Of a stretch of 64,000 nucleotides of DNA, positions 28,820 through 37,503 are shown in pieces. The translations under genes were made by a program, and so were the position numbers. The stretch lies in assembly GCF_001281315.1 (NCBI RefSeq), contig NZ_CP012479.1:372001-436000 (forward strand), given 5' to 3'. Each line of letters starts with the position of its first letter. Position 1 is the stretch's first letter. The notes beneath the pieces were generated by a model, which searched no databases, was not told the origin of the DNA, and saw nothing but the letters and a program-made list of their open reading frames with translations. The stretch comes from Arthrobacter sp. ERGS1:01 (GTDB lineage Bacteria; Actinomycetota; Actinomycetes; Actinomycetales; Micrococcaceae).

Positions 28820-30503
28820 GGACCAAATTTCGTCTAGTGGCCCGGACGGCGCTCCGAAGCAAACAGCGGCGGCCCCCCGCCGGAAGCAGCGCACGCGCGC
28901 ACGTCGCTGGCCGTTGGTCGTGGCCGGTTCGGCCACGGCGTTGCTTGCCGCTGCTGCCGTAGCCGCGGGCACCGTGTTGCCCGGCGCCGACGCCACCGCC
29001 CGGGTGGACATGCCCGCCCAGGTGCTGCCCGTCGGGTCGTCCCTGGCCAACTGCGTGGGACCCACCCAACTGCTCTCCGGCTCGGCGGCCGGAGCCGATC
29101 CCGAATTCTCTCCCAACTCCTCCTCCACGAAGGCCCTGCTGGGCGCCGTGGTGCTCAGCAACCCCGACGGCGTGCTCCCCGGCTCCGAGGTCCGGGCCCT
29201 GGGCCAGGGTTCCGCCCCGTTCCTGACCATCGCGAAGGCGCCGGCAAACTCCGCCGCCGCAGCGTCCGCCAACCCCACAGCCAAGGCCACGGTGGCCCCC
29301 GTGACCGGCGTGGCCAAGTCCAAGGCCGGCGTCGTCTCCGGCCAGGGCGTCACGGCGCAGTCAGTGCTTGAAACCCAGCCGCTGAACGGGCAGGGCACCC
29401 TTGCCGCCGGCTCCGTGGTGGTCACCTCCAACGACGGCGACCTCCAGGGCATGGCGGCGGCCACCTGCCAGGCTCCTTCCAACGACCTGTGGCTGGCCGG
29501 CGCCAGCACCACCGTTGGCCGCACCGCCGTGCTGAGCCTGACAAATTCGACCAAGAGCCCCGCAACCGTCTCCCTCGACCTCTTTGGCACCAACGGCACC
29601 GTCAACGCTCCCGGCGGCAAGGGCCTCGTGGTGGCTCCCGGAACGTCACGATCGGTGGTGCTTGCCGGCTTGGCACCGGACCAGGCCCAGCTGGCCGTCC
29701 ACGTAAAGAGCACGGGAGGCGCGGTCTCCGCCGTGATCCAGCAGTCGGTGCTGCGCGGGCTGACCCCCGGCGGCGTGGACTACCTGGCGCCCGTGCAGTC
29801 CCCGGCCACGGCCCAGGTCGTTCCCGGCGTGCGCGTCCAGGCGCCGGACGCCGCGGCCAAGATCTCCGCCCAAAACGGCTACTCGGACGCCACCACAGCG
29901 CTGGACGTCACGGTTCCCGGAGCCCGCGACGCCATCGTCGAGGTCAAGGCGTTCGGTCCGTCCGGGCAGGTGGCGCTGCCCAACGGCGGCGTGTTCACCG
30001 CGCAGGCCGGCAAGGTCACCGAATTGTCGCTTGTGGGCCTGGCCCAGGGCACGTATTCGCTGAGCGTCACCGCCGACTCCGCCGTGACGGCCGGAGTCCG
30101 GCTCATCAACGCCACGAAACCCGGCAGCGCCGTCGATCTTGCCTTTGCCCCGAGCACCAGCCGCCTCGGCGACAGCCACCTGGCCCTGCTGCCCGACGGC
30201 GTCACCTCAAGTTTCGCGTTCACGGCACCCACGGGTGCCGCCACGGTGTCCCTGGTGCCCGTTTCCGCCGCCGGCGCACTGGGTGCCGCGAAGACCATGG
30301 AGCTCAAGGCAGGAATCACCACCCTGGTGGATCCCACCGCGCTGCTTGGCCCGGACGCCGCAGCCGTGCTGATCTCGGCCACGGGCGAACCCGTCTACGG
30401 CACCGAGCTGCTCGGCGCCAAGGACTCGGCGAACATTGCCGTGCTGCCCATCGCCGGTGCGGCCGCCGATTCCAGCGCCCTGAACATCACCACGGGCTAC
30501 TAA
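28809..30503 (+). CDS. DUF5719 family secreted/membrane-anchored protein
   Basis: A 564-residue protein with a basic cytoplasmic N-terminus (PRRKQRTRARR), a single transmembrane or signal-anchor helix, and a long Ala/Gly/Val-rich beta-type extracellular domain matching DUF5719. The GTG start overlaps the end of the glycosyltransferase gene by 11 bases, so the two are translationally coupled; a second GTG lies one codon later. The pairing suggests an accessory function in the envelope step carried out by the glycosyltransferase. Its biochemical role is not known. Confidence 0.86.
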   Translation: MVSEDQISSSGPDGAPKQTAAAPRRKQRTRARRWPLVVAGSATALLAAAAVAAGTVLPGADATARVDMPAQVLPVGSSLANCVGPTQLLSGSAAGADPEFSPNSSSTKALLGAVVLSNPDGVLPGSEVRALGQGSAPFLTIAKAPANSAAAASANPTAKATVAPVTGVAKSKAGVVSGQGVTAQSVLETQPLNGQGTLAAGSVVVTSNDGDLQGMAAATCQAPSNDLWLAGASTTVGRTAVLSLTNSTKSPATVSLDLFGTNGTVNAPGGKGLVVAPGTSRSVVLAGLAPDQAQLAVHVKSTGGAVSAVIQQSVLRGLTPGGVDYLAPVQSPATAQVVPGVRVQAPDAAAKISAQNGYSDATTALDVTVPGARDAIVEVKAFGPSGQVALPNGGVFTAQAGKVTELSLVGLAQGTYSLSVTADSAVTAGVRLINATKPGSAVDLAFAPSTSRLGDSHLALLPDGVTSSFAFTAPTGAATVSLVPVSAAGALGAAKTMELKAGITTLVDPTALLGPDAAAVLISATGEPVYGTELLGAKDSANIAVLPIAGAAADSSALNITTGY

Positions 30504-30520
30504 GCACGGTGCACTAGGAA

Positions 30521-30552
30521 GGTCCGCGGGAGCCTGTTGGAGCCCGCGGGCC
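30521..30552. terminator. hairpin between convergent DUF5719 and zincin-like genes
   Basis: GGTCCGCGGGAGCC pairs with GGAGCCCGCGGGCC around a short loop, with one mismatch. It lies in the 62-base space between two convergent stop codons and could serve both. Confidence 0.6.
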
Positions 30553-30565
30553 TTGACTCGCGGGC

Positions 30566-31108
30566 TTAGTGCCCGCGGAAGCGCCGGAACAGCGGGTCCA
30601 CCGTGTCCGGATCAATGTTCAGCAGGCCCGCAACCTGCTCGATGAGCACCTCGTGGACCAGTTCACGGACCTGCCACGGGGCGTCGCACAGCGCCTCCAC
30701 GGGGTGGCGGTAGATGACGATGACGGCCTGCTCTGCGGTGGTGCCGGACGTGCCCTTGACCGCGGGGCTGTACTTGCCCAGCGGTGCCTGGGCACCGGAG
30801 GCGACCAGCGCCTCCAGGTTGTCGGGAACTTCCTCCACGAGGTATTCAACGTTCTCCAGGACCCCGACCCACAGTTCGCGCAGGCGTTCGGCGGAATCCA
30901 CCACGAGGTCCTCGAACTTTTCGCTGCGCGAGCGGGCGCCGGGCAGCCCCGGCAGCAACAGGGGTCCGCGCAGTCCGCGGCCGTGGCGGTTGCGCCGCCG
31001 CTGCGCAAAGGGGCGGCCGGGAGAGCCGCCCGGGGCGTCCGCCCGTGGGCCGGCGTCGTCGTTGAACGAGACGGTGAACCCTGATTCCTGCGCATTGAAC
31101 TGCATCAT
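30566..31108 (-). CDS. metallopeptidase (zincin-like, PF06262-type) with degenerate HExxH
   Basis: A 180-residue protein with the layout of the actinobacterial metallopeptidase family: a basic, low-complexity N-terminus, the FEDLVVDSAERL helix, VIVIYRHPVEALC, and the region where a zinc-binding HExxH is expected. Here that segment reads RELVHEVLIEQVAGLL, so the second histidine is absent and peptidase activity is doubtful. The C-terminus DPDTVDPLFRRFRGH is typical. It is divergent from the DUF3499 gene, leaving only about 32 bases between starts. The same neighbourhood occurs in other actinobacteria (Rv3259-like, from memory). Confidence 0.84.
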   Translation of the reverse strand: MMQFNAQESGFTVSFNDDAGPRADAPGGSPGRPFAQRRRNRHGRGLRGPLLLPGLPGARSRSEKFEDLVVDSAERLRELWVGVLENVEYLVEEVPDNLEALVASGAQAPLGKYSPAVKGTSGTTAEQAVIVIYRHPVEALCDAPWQVRELVHEVLIEQVAGLLNIDPDTVDPLFRRFRGH

Positions 31109-31140
31109 TTCACTCTATGCTCGTGAGCCGTGGAGCGGAA

Positions 31141-31581
31141 ATGGGTCAACTGCGGGTAATCTTGGGAACCGTGGGAACCCTTCGTCAATGCACCCGGTCG
31201 GCCTGCCGCGAGTCGGCAGTCGCCACCTTGACGTACGTCTATGCCGATTCCACCGCAGTCCTGGGACCGCTGGCCACTTTCGCCGAACCGCACTGCTACG
31301 ACCTGTGTGCCAAACACTCCGCCCGGCTGACGGCCCCGCTGGGCTGGGACGTCATCCGCCTGGCACGCTCGGACACACCTCCCGGACCCGGCCCCGATGA
31401 CCTGCTGGCCCTGGCCGACGCCGTGCGTGAAGCGGCGAAACCCGAGGCCGACGACGTCGCACCCGCCGCCCAGCGCGAACCCCGCGCCTCGCTCGAACGA
31501 CCCCAGCCGGTACCCGGCCAGGGCCCGAGCCGCACCACGGCCAGCGGCCGCCGTGCCCACCTCCACGTGCTGCGCGACTAA
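31141..31581 (+). CDS. DUF3499 domain protein
   Basis: A protein of about 146 residues with a cysteine-containing N-terminal domain, TLRQCTRSACRESAVATLTY and later CYDLCAKHS, probably a metal-binding knuckle, followed by a low-complexity acidic and Pro-rich tail. I choose ATG 31141, which has GGAG 5 bases upstream; GTG 31171 gives the MGTLR-type N-terminus more usual for the family and may be correct. It neighbours whiB2-region genes as in mycobacteria (Rv3258c). The role is unknown. Confidence 0.85.
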   Translation: MGQLRVILGTVGTLRQCTRSACRESAVATLTYVYADSTAVLGPLATFAEPHCYDLCAKHSARLTAPLGWDVIRLARSDTPPGPGPDDLLALADAVREAAKPEADDVAPAAQREPRASLERPQPVPGQGPSRTTASGRRAHLHVLRD

Positions 31582-31680
31582 ATTCCGCGAACACCGCCTG
31601 CGCCATTGCGGGCGCCAAGGCTAGACTGATGCGTCAAGGGCAGCTGCCCTTCGCAACACCGGCAAGGAGAAACAAAAATC

Positions 31681-31860
31681 ATGGCGAAACTCAGTGAAGA
31701 GCTCATGGAAGTGCTGCGCTGCCCGGTCACCGGCTCCCGGCTGCACCAGGTGGGCGAGGAACTCCTCAGCACCGATCCCGGACCCGACGGCCAGCCCCTC
31801 CACTACCGTATCGACGAGGGAATCGCCCTGCTCCTGCGACCCGAACAGCTGACCGCCTGA
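31681..31860 (+). CDS. Trm112 family small zinc-ribbon-like protein
   Basis: A 59-residue protein, just short enough to be missed by a 60-residue cutoff. It shows the Trm112/YcaR pattern: LMEVLRCPVTGSRL near the N-terminus and RIDEGIALLLRPEQ toward the end. Of the usual CPxC metal site only one cysteine is left, so it resembles the bacterial Trm112-like proteins that have lost the second one. AAGGAG lies about 10 bases before the ATG. Trm112 proteins activate methyltransferases in eukaryotes and archaea; the bacterial role is uncertain. It lies upstream of ahcY. Confidence 0.85.
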   Translation: MAKLSEELMEVLRCPVTGSRLHQVGEELLSTDPGPDGQPLHYRIDEGIALLLRPEQLTA

Positions 31861-31952
31861 TCCACACCCCGCTTGAGCCGGTGTGGGCGAGGAACTGCAC
31901 CGGCATCCCAGCCGTCATTTCCGCCGCATAACGCACAGCAAAGGACAAGCCC

Positions 31953-33446
31953 ATGAGCACCACCACAGGCACCACCCTCAGCACCGCCGACTACAAGGTT
32001 GCGAATATTGGGCTGGCGGCGGCCGGCCGGCACCAAATCCGTTTGGCGGAATTTGAGATGCCGGGGTTGATGAGCCTGCGGCGCGAGTATGCGGACAGCC
32101 AGCCGCTGCGCGGTGCCCGGATTGCCGGGTCCCTGCACATGACGGTCCAGACGGCGGTGCTCATTGAGACCCTGACGGCCCTCGGCGCGGAAGTCCGCTG
32201 GGCCTCCTGCAACATCTTCTCCACCCAGGACGAGGCCGCCGCAGCCGTGGTGGTGGGCGACGGTACCCCCGAGAACCCGCAGGGCGTGCCCGTCTTCGCC
32301 TGGAAGGGCGAGTCCCTCACCGACTACTGGTGGACGGCGCAGCAAATCCTCAGCTGGCCCGGCGCCGATGCCGACCCTGCGCTGGGGCCGAACATGATCC
32401 TCGACGACGGCGGCGACGCCACCATGCTGGTCCACAAGGGTGCCGAGTTCGAGGCTGCCGGCGCCGTCCCGGCCACCACCGACGCCGACTCGGAGGAGGG
32501 CGCGATCTTCCTGGCCGCACTGCGCGAGTCGCTGGCCGCGGATCCGCAGAAGTGGACGCGCATCGCGGCCCAAATCCACGGCGTCACCGAGGAAACCACC
32601 ACGGGCGTGCACCGGCTGTACCAGCTGGCTGCCGAAGGCAAGCTGCTCTTCCCGGCCATCAATGTCAACGACTCCGTCACGAAGTCCAAGTTCGACAACA
32701 AATACGGGATCCGGCACTCCCTGCCCGATGGGCTGATGCGCGCCACCGACGTACTGCTGGGCGGCAAGGTCGCCGTCATTTGCGGTTACGGCGACGTCGG
32801 CAAGGGTGCGGCGGAGGCGCTGCGCGGCCAGGGCGCCCGCGTGATCGTCACCGAGATCGACCCCATCTGCGCCCTGCAGGCTGCCATGGACGGCTTCCAG
32901 GTGGCCCGGCTCGACTCCGTGCTGGAGCGCGGCGACATCTTCATCACCACCACGGGCGGCCGGGACATCATCCTGGCCGCCGACATGCTGCGCATGAAGA
33001 ACAAGGCCATCGTGGGCAATGTGGGCCACTTCGACAACGAAATCGACATGGCCGGGCTCGCCAGGGTGCCCGGCGTGGAGAAGGTGGAGATCAAGCCTCA
33101 GGTCCACGAATGGGGCTTTGACAAGGGCGCCGGCTCCGAACGCTCCATCATCGTGCTTTCCGAGGGCCGCCTGCTCAACCTGGGCAACGCCACGGGGCAC
33201 CCGTCGTTCGTCATGTCCAACTCGTTCACGAATCAGGTCATCGCGCAGATTGAAATCTTCACGAAGACCGGCACCGACGAATATGGCAAGGACGTGTACG
33301 TGCTGCCCAAGATCCTCGACGAGAAGGTGGCCCGCCTGCACCTGGCCGCCCTGGGCGTGGAACTGACCGAGCTTACGCCCGCCCAGGCCGCCTACCTCGA
33401 CCTTGACCCCGCCGGCCCCTACAAGCCCGAACATTACAGGTACTAA
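31953..33446 (+). CDS. ahcY: adenosylhomocysteinase (S-adenosyl-L-homocysteine hydrolase)
   Basis: A 497-residue NAD-dependent cytosolic enzyme that cleaves S-adenosylhomocysteine to adenosine and homocysteine, relieving product inhibition of methyltransferases. Substrate motifs ([32 protein letters not shown] and the [11 protein letters not shown] region with catalytic lysine) and the NAD-binding [13 protein letters not shown] loop are intact. The extra segment before the NAD domain is typical of long actinobacterial enzymes. The C-terminus [12 protein letters not shown] is canonical. AAAGGA lies about 8 bases before the start. A 7-bp hairpin stem sits in the leader at 31862-31886. Confidence 0.97.
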   Translation: MSTTTGTTLSTADYKVANIGLAAAGRHQIRLAEFEMPGLMSLRREYADSQPLRGARIAGSLHMTVQTAVLIETLTALGAEVRWASCNIFSTQDEAAAAVVVGDGTPENPQGVPVFAWKGESLTDYWWTAQQILSWPGADADPALGPNMILDDGGDATMLVHKGAEFEAAGAVPATTDADSEEGAIFLAALRESLAADPQKWTRIAAQIHGVTEETTTGVHRLYQLAAEGKLLFPAINVNDSVTKSKFDNKYGIRHSLPDGLMRATDVLLGGKVAVICGYGDVGKGAAEALRGQGARVIVTEIDPICALQAAMDGFQVARLDSVLERGDIFITTTGGRDIILAADMLRMKNKAIVGNVGHFDNEIDMAGLARVPGVEKVEIKPQVHEWGFDKGAGSERSIIVLSEGRLLNLGNATGHPSFVMSNSFTNQVIAQIEIFTKTGTDEYGKDVYVLPKILDEKVARLHLAALGVELTELTPAQAAYLDLDPAGPYKPEHYRY

Positions 33447-33450
33447 ATCC

Positions 33451-34296
33451 ATGGCAGACATTGAACGCACGGGCCCGCTCAGCCGCAGCCTGCGGGCAGC
33501 CAACCCCGGCCCCATGACCCTTGACGGCACCAACACCTACCTCCTGGGCGCGCCCGGCTCCGGCACCGTCGTGGTGGATCCGGGCCCACTCCTGGAGGAC
33601 CATCTGGCGGCGCTGGCCGCGGCAGGGCCGGTGGAGCTCATCCTCGTGACGCATGAGCATCCCGACCACACGGAGGGCAGCGCCCGGCTCCACGAGTTGA
33701 CGGGCGCCCCCGTCCGGGCCGCCAGTGCCGATTATTGCCATGGGGGAGAGCCACTGCGCGACGGCGAGGTGATCCGCGCCGCCGGGGTGGAGATCACGGT
33801 GCTGGCCACGCCGGGCCACACCGCCGATTCCGTGTGCTTTGTCCTCACGGACCCCGCCTTGAAGGACACTTCCCCGAACGACGGCGCCCCGAACGACGAC
33901 GCCGGTGCCGTCCAGGTGCTGACCGGCGACACCGTGCTGGGCCAGGGCAGCACGGTCATCTGCTACCCCGACGGCCGCCTGGGCGACTATTTGGCATCGC
34001 TGGAGAAGCTGCGGGCCATCGGAGCCCAGGGAGCTCCCGTCACGGTGCTGCCCGGACACGGGCCCGTGCTGCCGGATTTGGCCGCCATCGCCGCCGCCTA
34101 CCAGGCACACAGGCAGGACCGGCTCGCCCAGGTGCGCGCCGCCGTCGAACTTTTGGAAAAGGACGGCAGGGAGGCAACTGCCGAGTCCGTGACGGCGGAG
34201 GTGTACGGGGACGTGCCGGCAAATCTCCAGGGCGCGGCGCAGCTCTCGGTGGAAGCCCAGCTGGACTACTTGCGGGGCGCTACTTCCGCCCCGTGA
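33451..34296 (+). CDS. MBL-fold metallohydrolase
   Basis: A 281-residue metallo-beta-lactamase fold hydrolase with the dinuclear zinc site H68-x-H70-x-D72-H73 in VTHEHPDHTEG, then the ATPGHTADS and TGDTVLG motifs. The N-terminal NPGPMTLDGTNTYLLG segment is that of LACTB2-like / Rv3677c-type proteins, whose relatives act as endoribonucleases or thioesterases; the substrate here is unknown. The start ATG lies 4 bases after the ahcY stop, so the genes are probably co-transcribed. The 3' end overlaps the convergent SDR gene by 17 bases. Confidence 0.92.
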   Translation: MADIERTGPLSRSLRAANPGPMTLDGTNTYLLGAPGSGTVVVDPGPLLEDHLAALAAAGPVELILVTHEHPDHTEGSARLHELTGAPVRAASADYCHGGEPLRDGEVIRAAGVEITVLATPGHTADSVCFVLTDPALKDTSPNDGAPNDDAGAVQVLTGDTVLGQGSTVICYPDGRLGDYLASLEKLRAIGAQGAPVTVLPGHGPVLPDLAAIAAAYQAHRQDRLAQVRAAVELLEKDGREATAESVTAEVYGDVPANLQGAAQLSVEAQLDYLRGATSAP

Positions 34297-35113
34297 AGTG
34301 CTCCATGGACTTGTAGACGCCAAACACGCGCCCGGCCACCACGTCCCAGGCGGCGATCGGCAGCACCCCGCGCAGGGCCGTGCTCAGCTTTACGGTCCAC
34401 GGCATCATGAGGATCGGGGTGCCCTCCTTCATGGCCCGCCACACGCGCTCCGTGACGTCGGCCGGTTCCATGAGCGGGGTCAGCAGGGGCCCGCGGGCCC
34501 CCTCGAACATGCCCGTCTTGATGTAGGACGGGCAGAACGTGGTCACCTTGATGTGGCCGTGACCGGCCTGCTTCAATTCCAGCCGCAGCGAATCGCTCCA
34601 GCCGATCACGGCCCACTTGGAGGACGAATACACGCTCATGCGCGGGTTGGCCAGCAGCCCCGCGGCCGACGCCACGTTGACGATCCGGGACGGCCGGCCG
34701 CCGGCGATCATGGCGGGCAGGAACTCGCGGGTGATGTGCATCAGCGCCAGCGAGTTGATGGCCATGGTCGCGGCAATGTCGGTGCGCTGATCGTGCTCCC
34801 AAAAGTACTTGCCGCGCACGATCCCGGCGTTGTTGACCAGGATGTCCGGGGTGCCGACGTCATTGCGCACTTTCTCCGCGGCCTCCTCGATCGCCTCGAG
34901 CCGGCTCACATCCACCACGTAGCTGTGGATCTGCGAGCCGCAGCCGTCTAGTTCCGCAACGGCCTGCTCCAGGAGCTCGGCATTCACGTCCCACAGGACC
35001 ACGTGCGCGGCATGGTCGCGGACGGCCAGCTGGGCGTACATCTTGCCCATGCCCATGGCGGCGCCGGTGATCAGGACGCTCGTGCCGGCCAGGGATTCCA
35101 GGGTGCCGTTCAT
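34280..35113 (-). CDS. short-chain dehydrogenase/reductase
   Basis: A 277-residue classical SDR. The Rossmann glycine loop is TGAAMGMG (16-23), NNAG is at 94-97, the catalytic serine is near 149 (NVASAAG), and Y162/K166 are in YSSSK. The C-terminal region with many hydrophobics resembles membrane-associated SDRs of lipid metabolism. Its start overlaps the flavoenzyme stop by four bases (ATGA), so it is the second gene of that operon. Together they suggest reduction of a keto intermediate in an unknown, possibly lipid, pathway. Substrate and cofactor are not established. Confidence 0.92.
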   Translation of the reverse strand: MNGTLESLAGTSVLITGAAMGMGKMYAQLAVRDHAAHVVLWDVNAELLEQAVAELDGCGSQIHSYVVDVSRLEAIEEAAEKVRNDVGTPDILVNNAGIVRGKYFWEHDQRTDIAATMAINSLALMHITREFLPAMIAGGRPSRIVNVASAAGLLANPRMSVYSSSKWAVIGWSDSLRLELKQAGHGHIKVTTFCPSYIKTGMFEGARGPLLTPLMEPADVTERVWRAMKEGTPILMMPWTVKLSTALRGVLPIAAWDVVAGRVFGVYKSMEHFTGRK

Positions 35114-36816
35114 TGCAGTGCCTCCGGTGCTGTGGGGATGGTTTCATCGGGGATGGGTGCTGTGGGGATGAGTTTGCCCGGGTTCATGATTCCTTCGGGG
35201 TCCAGGGTGCGCTTGATCCCGGCCAGGACCTTGACGCCAAGCTCGCCGATCTCGGCGCCCATATACGGCGCATGGTCGGTACCGACGCCGTGGTGGTGCG
35301 TGATGGTGGCGCAGGCCGCAACGATTGCTGCCGACGCCGCGGCCTTGACGCGGGTGTATTGCGCAAGTCCGTCCGCCTCGAGCCCGGCCAGGAACGTGAA
35401 GTACAGCGAGGCGCCGTCGGAATAGACATGGGAAATGTGCGTCTGGACGAACGCGGCCCCGCCCTTGGACTCGAGGGCGGTGAGGATGGCCCGGCGAACG
35501 CTGGTGTACGTTTCCTCGAGCCGGCTCCACGTGGCGGCCGTTTCCAGCGTCTCCACGAAGACCCCGCGACTCAGCAGCTCATCGCGCAGGTACGGGCCGG
35601 CGAACCGGCCGTGTTCCCAGGACCTTCCGGGCAGCGGGCCGAGCGGGATGCCGCCGGCCCGGCGGAGGAGCCGCGCGCTGCGCCGCATGCGGGCCCGCGC
35701 CTGGCGTCCGTCGCCCTCCCAAACAAAGAGTGCCAGCGCCGGATTCCTTTGGCCGCGAAGCGCAAGGTAGCGGGCCAGGGCGCCGGTCTTCCAGCCGCCC
35801 AGCTTGAACGTCGACGCCGTTTCATCCGTGTCGCTCAACCGGCACACGTGCGGCATGTCGCCCCGGCCGCCGTCGTGCCGGAGCTTTCGCAGGGCCTGCG
35901 CGCCGGCCTCAAAGGACGGGAAGGACCAGGCGCCATAGACCTTCTCCGCCGGGGCGGGGGACACCTTGAGCGTTGCGCTCGTGATGACGCCCAGGGCGCC
36001 CTCGCTGCCGACGACGACGTCGAGCAGCTTGGGTCCGGCGGCGGTACCGGGGGCGGGCGAGCCGGCGTCGAACGGGCCTGCCGGGGTTTCCAGGTGCACG
36101 GCCTTGACCAAGTCATCTGAGCGGCCGTAGCCGGTGGAGGCCTGGCCCGCGGAGCGGGTGGCCACGTAGCCGCCCAGGGTTGCCTCCTGGTGGCTTTGCG
36201 GAAAGTGGCCCAGCGTGAAGCCGTAAGGGGCCAGGGCCGCCTCGATGGCCGGGCCGCGGATGCCGGCCTCAAAACTGGCCGTGCGGGAGACGGGGTCAAC
36301 GTGCAGCAGGCGGTTCATGCGGCGCAGGTCGAGGGTGATGACGCCGGCAAAGCGGCCGCGCAGCGGTTCCACCCCGCCCACCACCGAAGTTCCGCCGCCA
36401 AAGGCCACCACGGCAAGCTGCCGTTTCACGCACAGGGCCAGGATTTGCCCCACCTCCCCGCTATTGCCGGGAAAGACGACGGCATCGGGGGCGTCCAGCG
36501 CGTCCCCGCTGCGGCGGCGCAACAGGTCGGGGGTGCTCTTGCCGCCCGCGTGGAGGATGCGTTCCGTGCGATCCGTGGCGACGTTCTCGGGGCCCGTAAT
36601 GGCGGCCAGTTCCGCCAGGACGGCGTCGTCGAGAGTGGCGGGGCCCAGCCGTACATCCGCAAGGCTGACGGGCGGGTGGTTTACCGCTACGGCGTCCAGC
36701 CGGAGCGTGCGGCGCAGGAACTCCAGGGCGCCGCGACTCAGTGGCCGCGCGCGGGCGGGGTCGCCCCAGCCATACCAAACGGACCGGGGGACTTCTTCTG
36801 TGAGGTGGGTCACCAT
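35110..36816 (-). CDS. FAD-linked oxidase, alkyldihydroxyacetonephosphate synthase-like
   Basis: A protein of about 568 residues with an FAD_binding_4 (PCMH) domain, VVFPGNSGEVGQILA and VAFGGGTSVVGGVEP, and a C-terminal oxidase domain ending in RTLDPEGIMNPGKL. The THHHGVGTDHAPYM segment is characteristic of alkyl-DHAP synthases, which replace the acyl of acyl-DHAP by an ether-linked alkyl. Whether this enzyme makes ether lipids or is a generic glycolate/lactate-type flavoenzyme is open. ATG 36816 is the most likely start; a farther one exists at 36843. It neighbours GlpD, which produces DHAP, and is divergent from a TetR gene. Confidence 0.86.
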   Translation of the reverse strand: MVTHLTEEVPRSVWYGWGDPARARPLSRGALEFLRRTLRLDAVAVNHPPVSLADVRLGPATLDDAVLAELAAITGPENVATDRTERILHAGGKSTPDLLRRRSGDALDAPDAVVFPGNSGEVGQILALCVKRQLAVVAFGGGTSVVGGVEPLRGRFAGVITLDLRRMNRLLHVDPVSRTASFEAGIRGPAIEAALAPYGFTLGHFPQSHQEATLGGYVATRSAGQASTGYGRSDDLVKAVHLETPAGPFDAGSPAPGTAAGPKLLDVVVGSEGALGVITSATLKVSPAPAEKVYGAWSFPSFEAGAQALRKLRHDGGRGDMPHVCRLSDTDETASTFKLGGWKTGALARYLALRGQRNPALALFVWEGDGRQARARMRRSARLLRRAGGIPLGPLPGRSWEHGRFAGPYLRDELLSRGVFVETLETAATWSRLEETYTSVRRAILTALESKGGAAFVQTHISHVYSDGASLYFTFLAGLEADGLAQYTRVKAAASAAIVAACATITHHHGVGTDHAPYMGAEIGELGVKVLAGIKRTLDPEGIMNPGKLIPTAPIPDETIPTAPEALQ

Positions 36817-36825
36817 GAGATACAG

Positions 36826-36844
36826 TGTGACATATGACGTCACA
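36826..36844. promoter_or_regulatory. palindrome at the TetR / flavoenzyme divergent start, putative TetR operator
   Basis: TGTGAC-ATATGAC-GTCACA is a 19-base inverted repeat with 6-base arms that overlaps the TetR start codon and lies 10 bases from the flavoenzyme start. A repressor bound here could block both divergent genes. The assignment is inferred from symmetry and position. Confidence 0.55.
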
Positions 36845-37499
36845 ACGTACCACCGGCCATTCCGACAACAGCGCCCACGCCGACAGCATCGCCCAGGCTG
36901 ACGAGAAGGTGCTCGCCGCCACGCGGGACGCCGTGGTGCTGCACGGGGTCCGGCGCACCACGGCCAACGACATCGCCGAGCGTGCCGGAATCTCCCGCAT
37001 GACCTTCTACCGGCGCATGGGCTCAGTGGAGAACGCCGTGCTGGCCACCCTGACTCACGAGTTCCGCAGCCATGCCGGCAGCATGCGCTCGGACATGCCC
37101 GCCGGATCGGGGCGCGAACGCCTGGTGCACTTTGCCGTCGAGAGTGTGCGCGTGTTTGCCACCTCGGAGCTGATCGCCTCGATTGCCGAGCGCGACCCCG
37201 AGTTCCTGATCCCGTACGTGACGGACCGGTTCGGGGCCAGCCAGCAGATCATCCTTGAGCAGTTGCGCGGGCTGCTCGACGACGGCGTCGCGGACGGCAG
37301 CGTCGAGGCCTCGGACGGCTCCGCCATCACGCTGCTGCTGGCGCTGCAGGGCGTGGCCCTGTCCTCGCGGGTGCTGCTGAAGATGGACACTTTCGACGGT
37401 GCCCTGGCGGAACTGCGGAAAATGCTGGAACGCTACCTCACGCCGCCGGGCGCCGAATTTTCAGAATCGAGTTCGACAGGTTCGGGAGCGAAAGGATAA
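36834..37499 (+). CDS. TetR/AcrR family transcriptional regulator
   Basis: A 221-residue regulator with an N-terminal helix-turn-helix (RTTANDIAERAGISRMTFYRRM), followed by a helical effector domain. The start ATG is at 36834, only 17 bases from the divergent flavoenzyme start, so promoters must overlap and leaderless translation is likely. A palindrome at this junction is its probable binding site. It precedes glpD with a 4-base gap, and from memory a TetR gene occupies the same position beside glpD1 and a flavoenzyme in mycobacteria (Rv2249c-Rv2251). The C-terminal 10 residues are encoded by a stretch resembling the TTCGACAGG-type repeat. Confidence 0.9.
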   Translation: MTSQRTTGHSDNSAHADSIAQADEKVLAATRDAVVLHGVRRTTANDIAERAGISRMTFYRRMGSVENAVLATLTHEFRSHAGSMRSDMPAGSGRERLVHFAVESVRVFATSELIASIAERDPEFLIPYVTDRFGASQQIILEQLRGLLDDGVADGSVEASDGSAITLLLALQGVALSSRVLLKMDTFDGALAELRKMLERYLTPPGAEFSESSSTGSGAKG

Positions 37500-37503
37500 T
37501 GGC

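Noticed and set aside
31861..31952. SAH riboswitch upstream of ahcY
   Set aside because: Only a 7-bp stem (31862-31886) is visible and the conserved SAH-binding core could not be recognised.
31803..33536. 577-codon minus-strand open frame over ahcY
   Set aside because: Antisense shadow of a highly conserved gene; Gly/His/Val-rich without domains.
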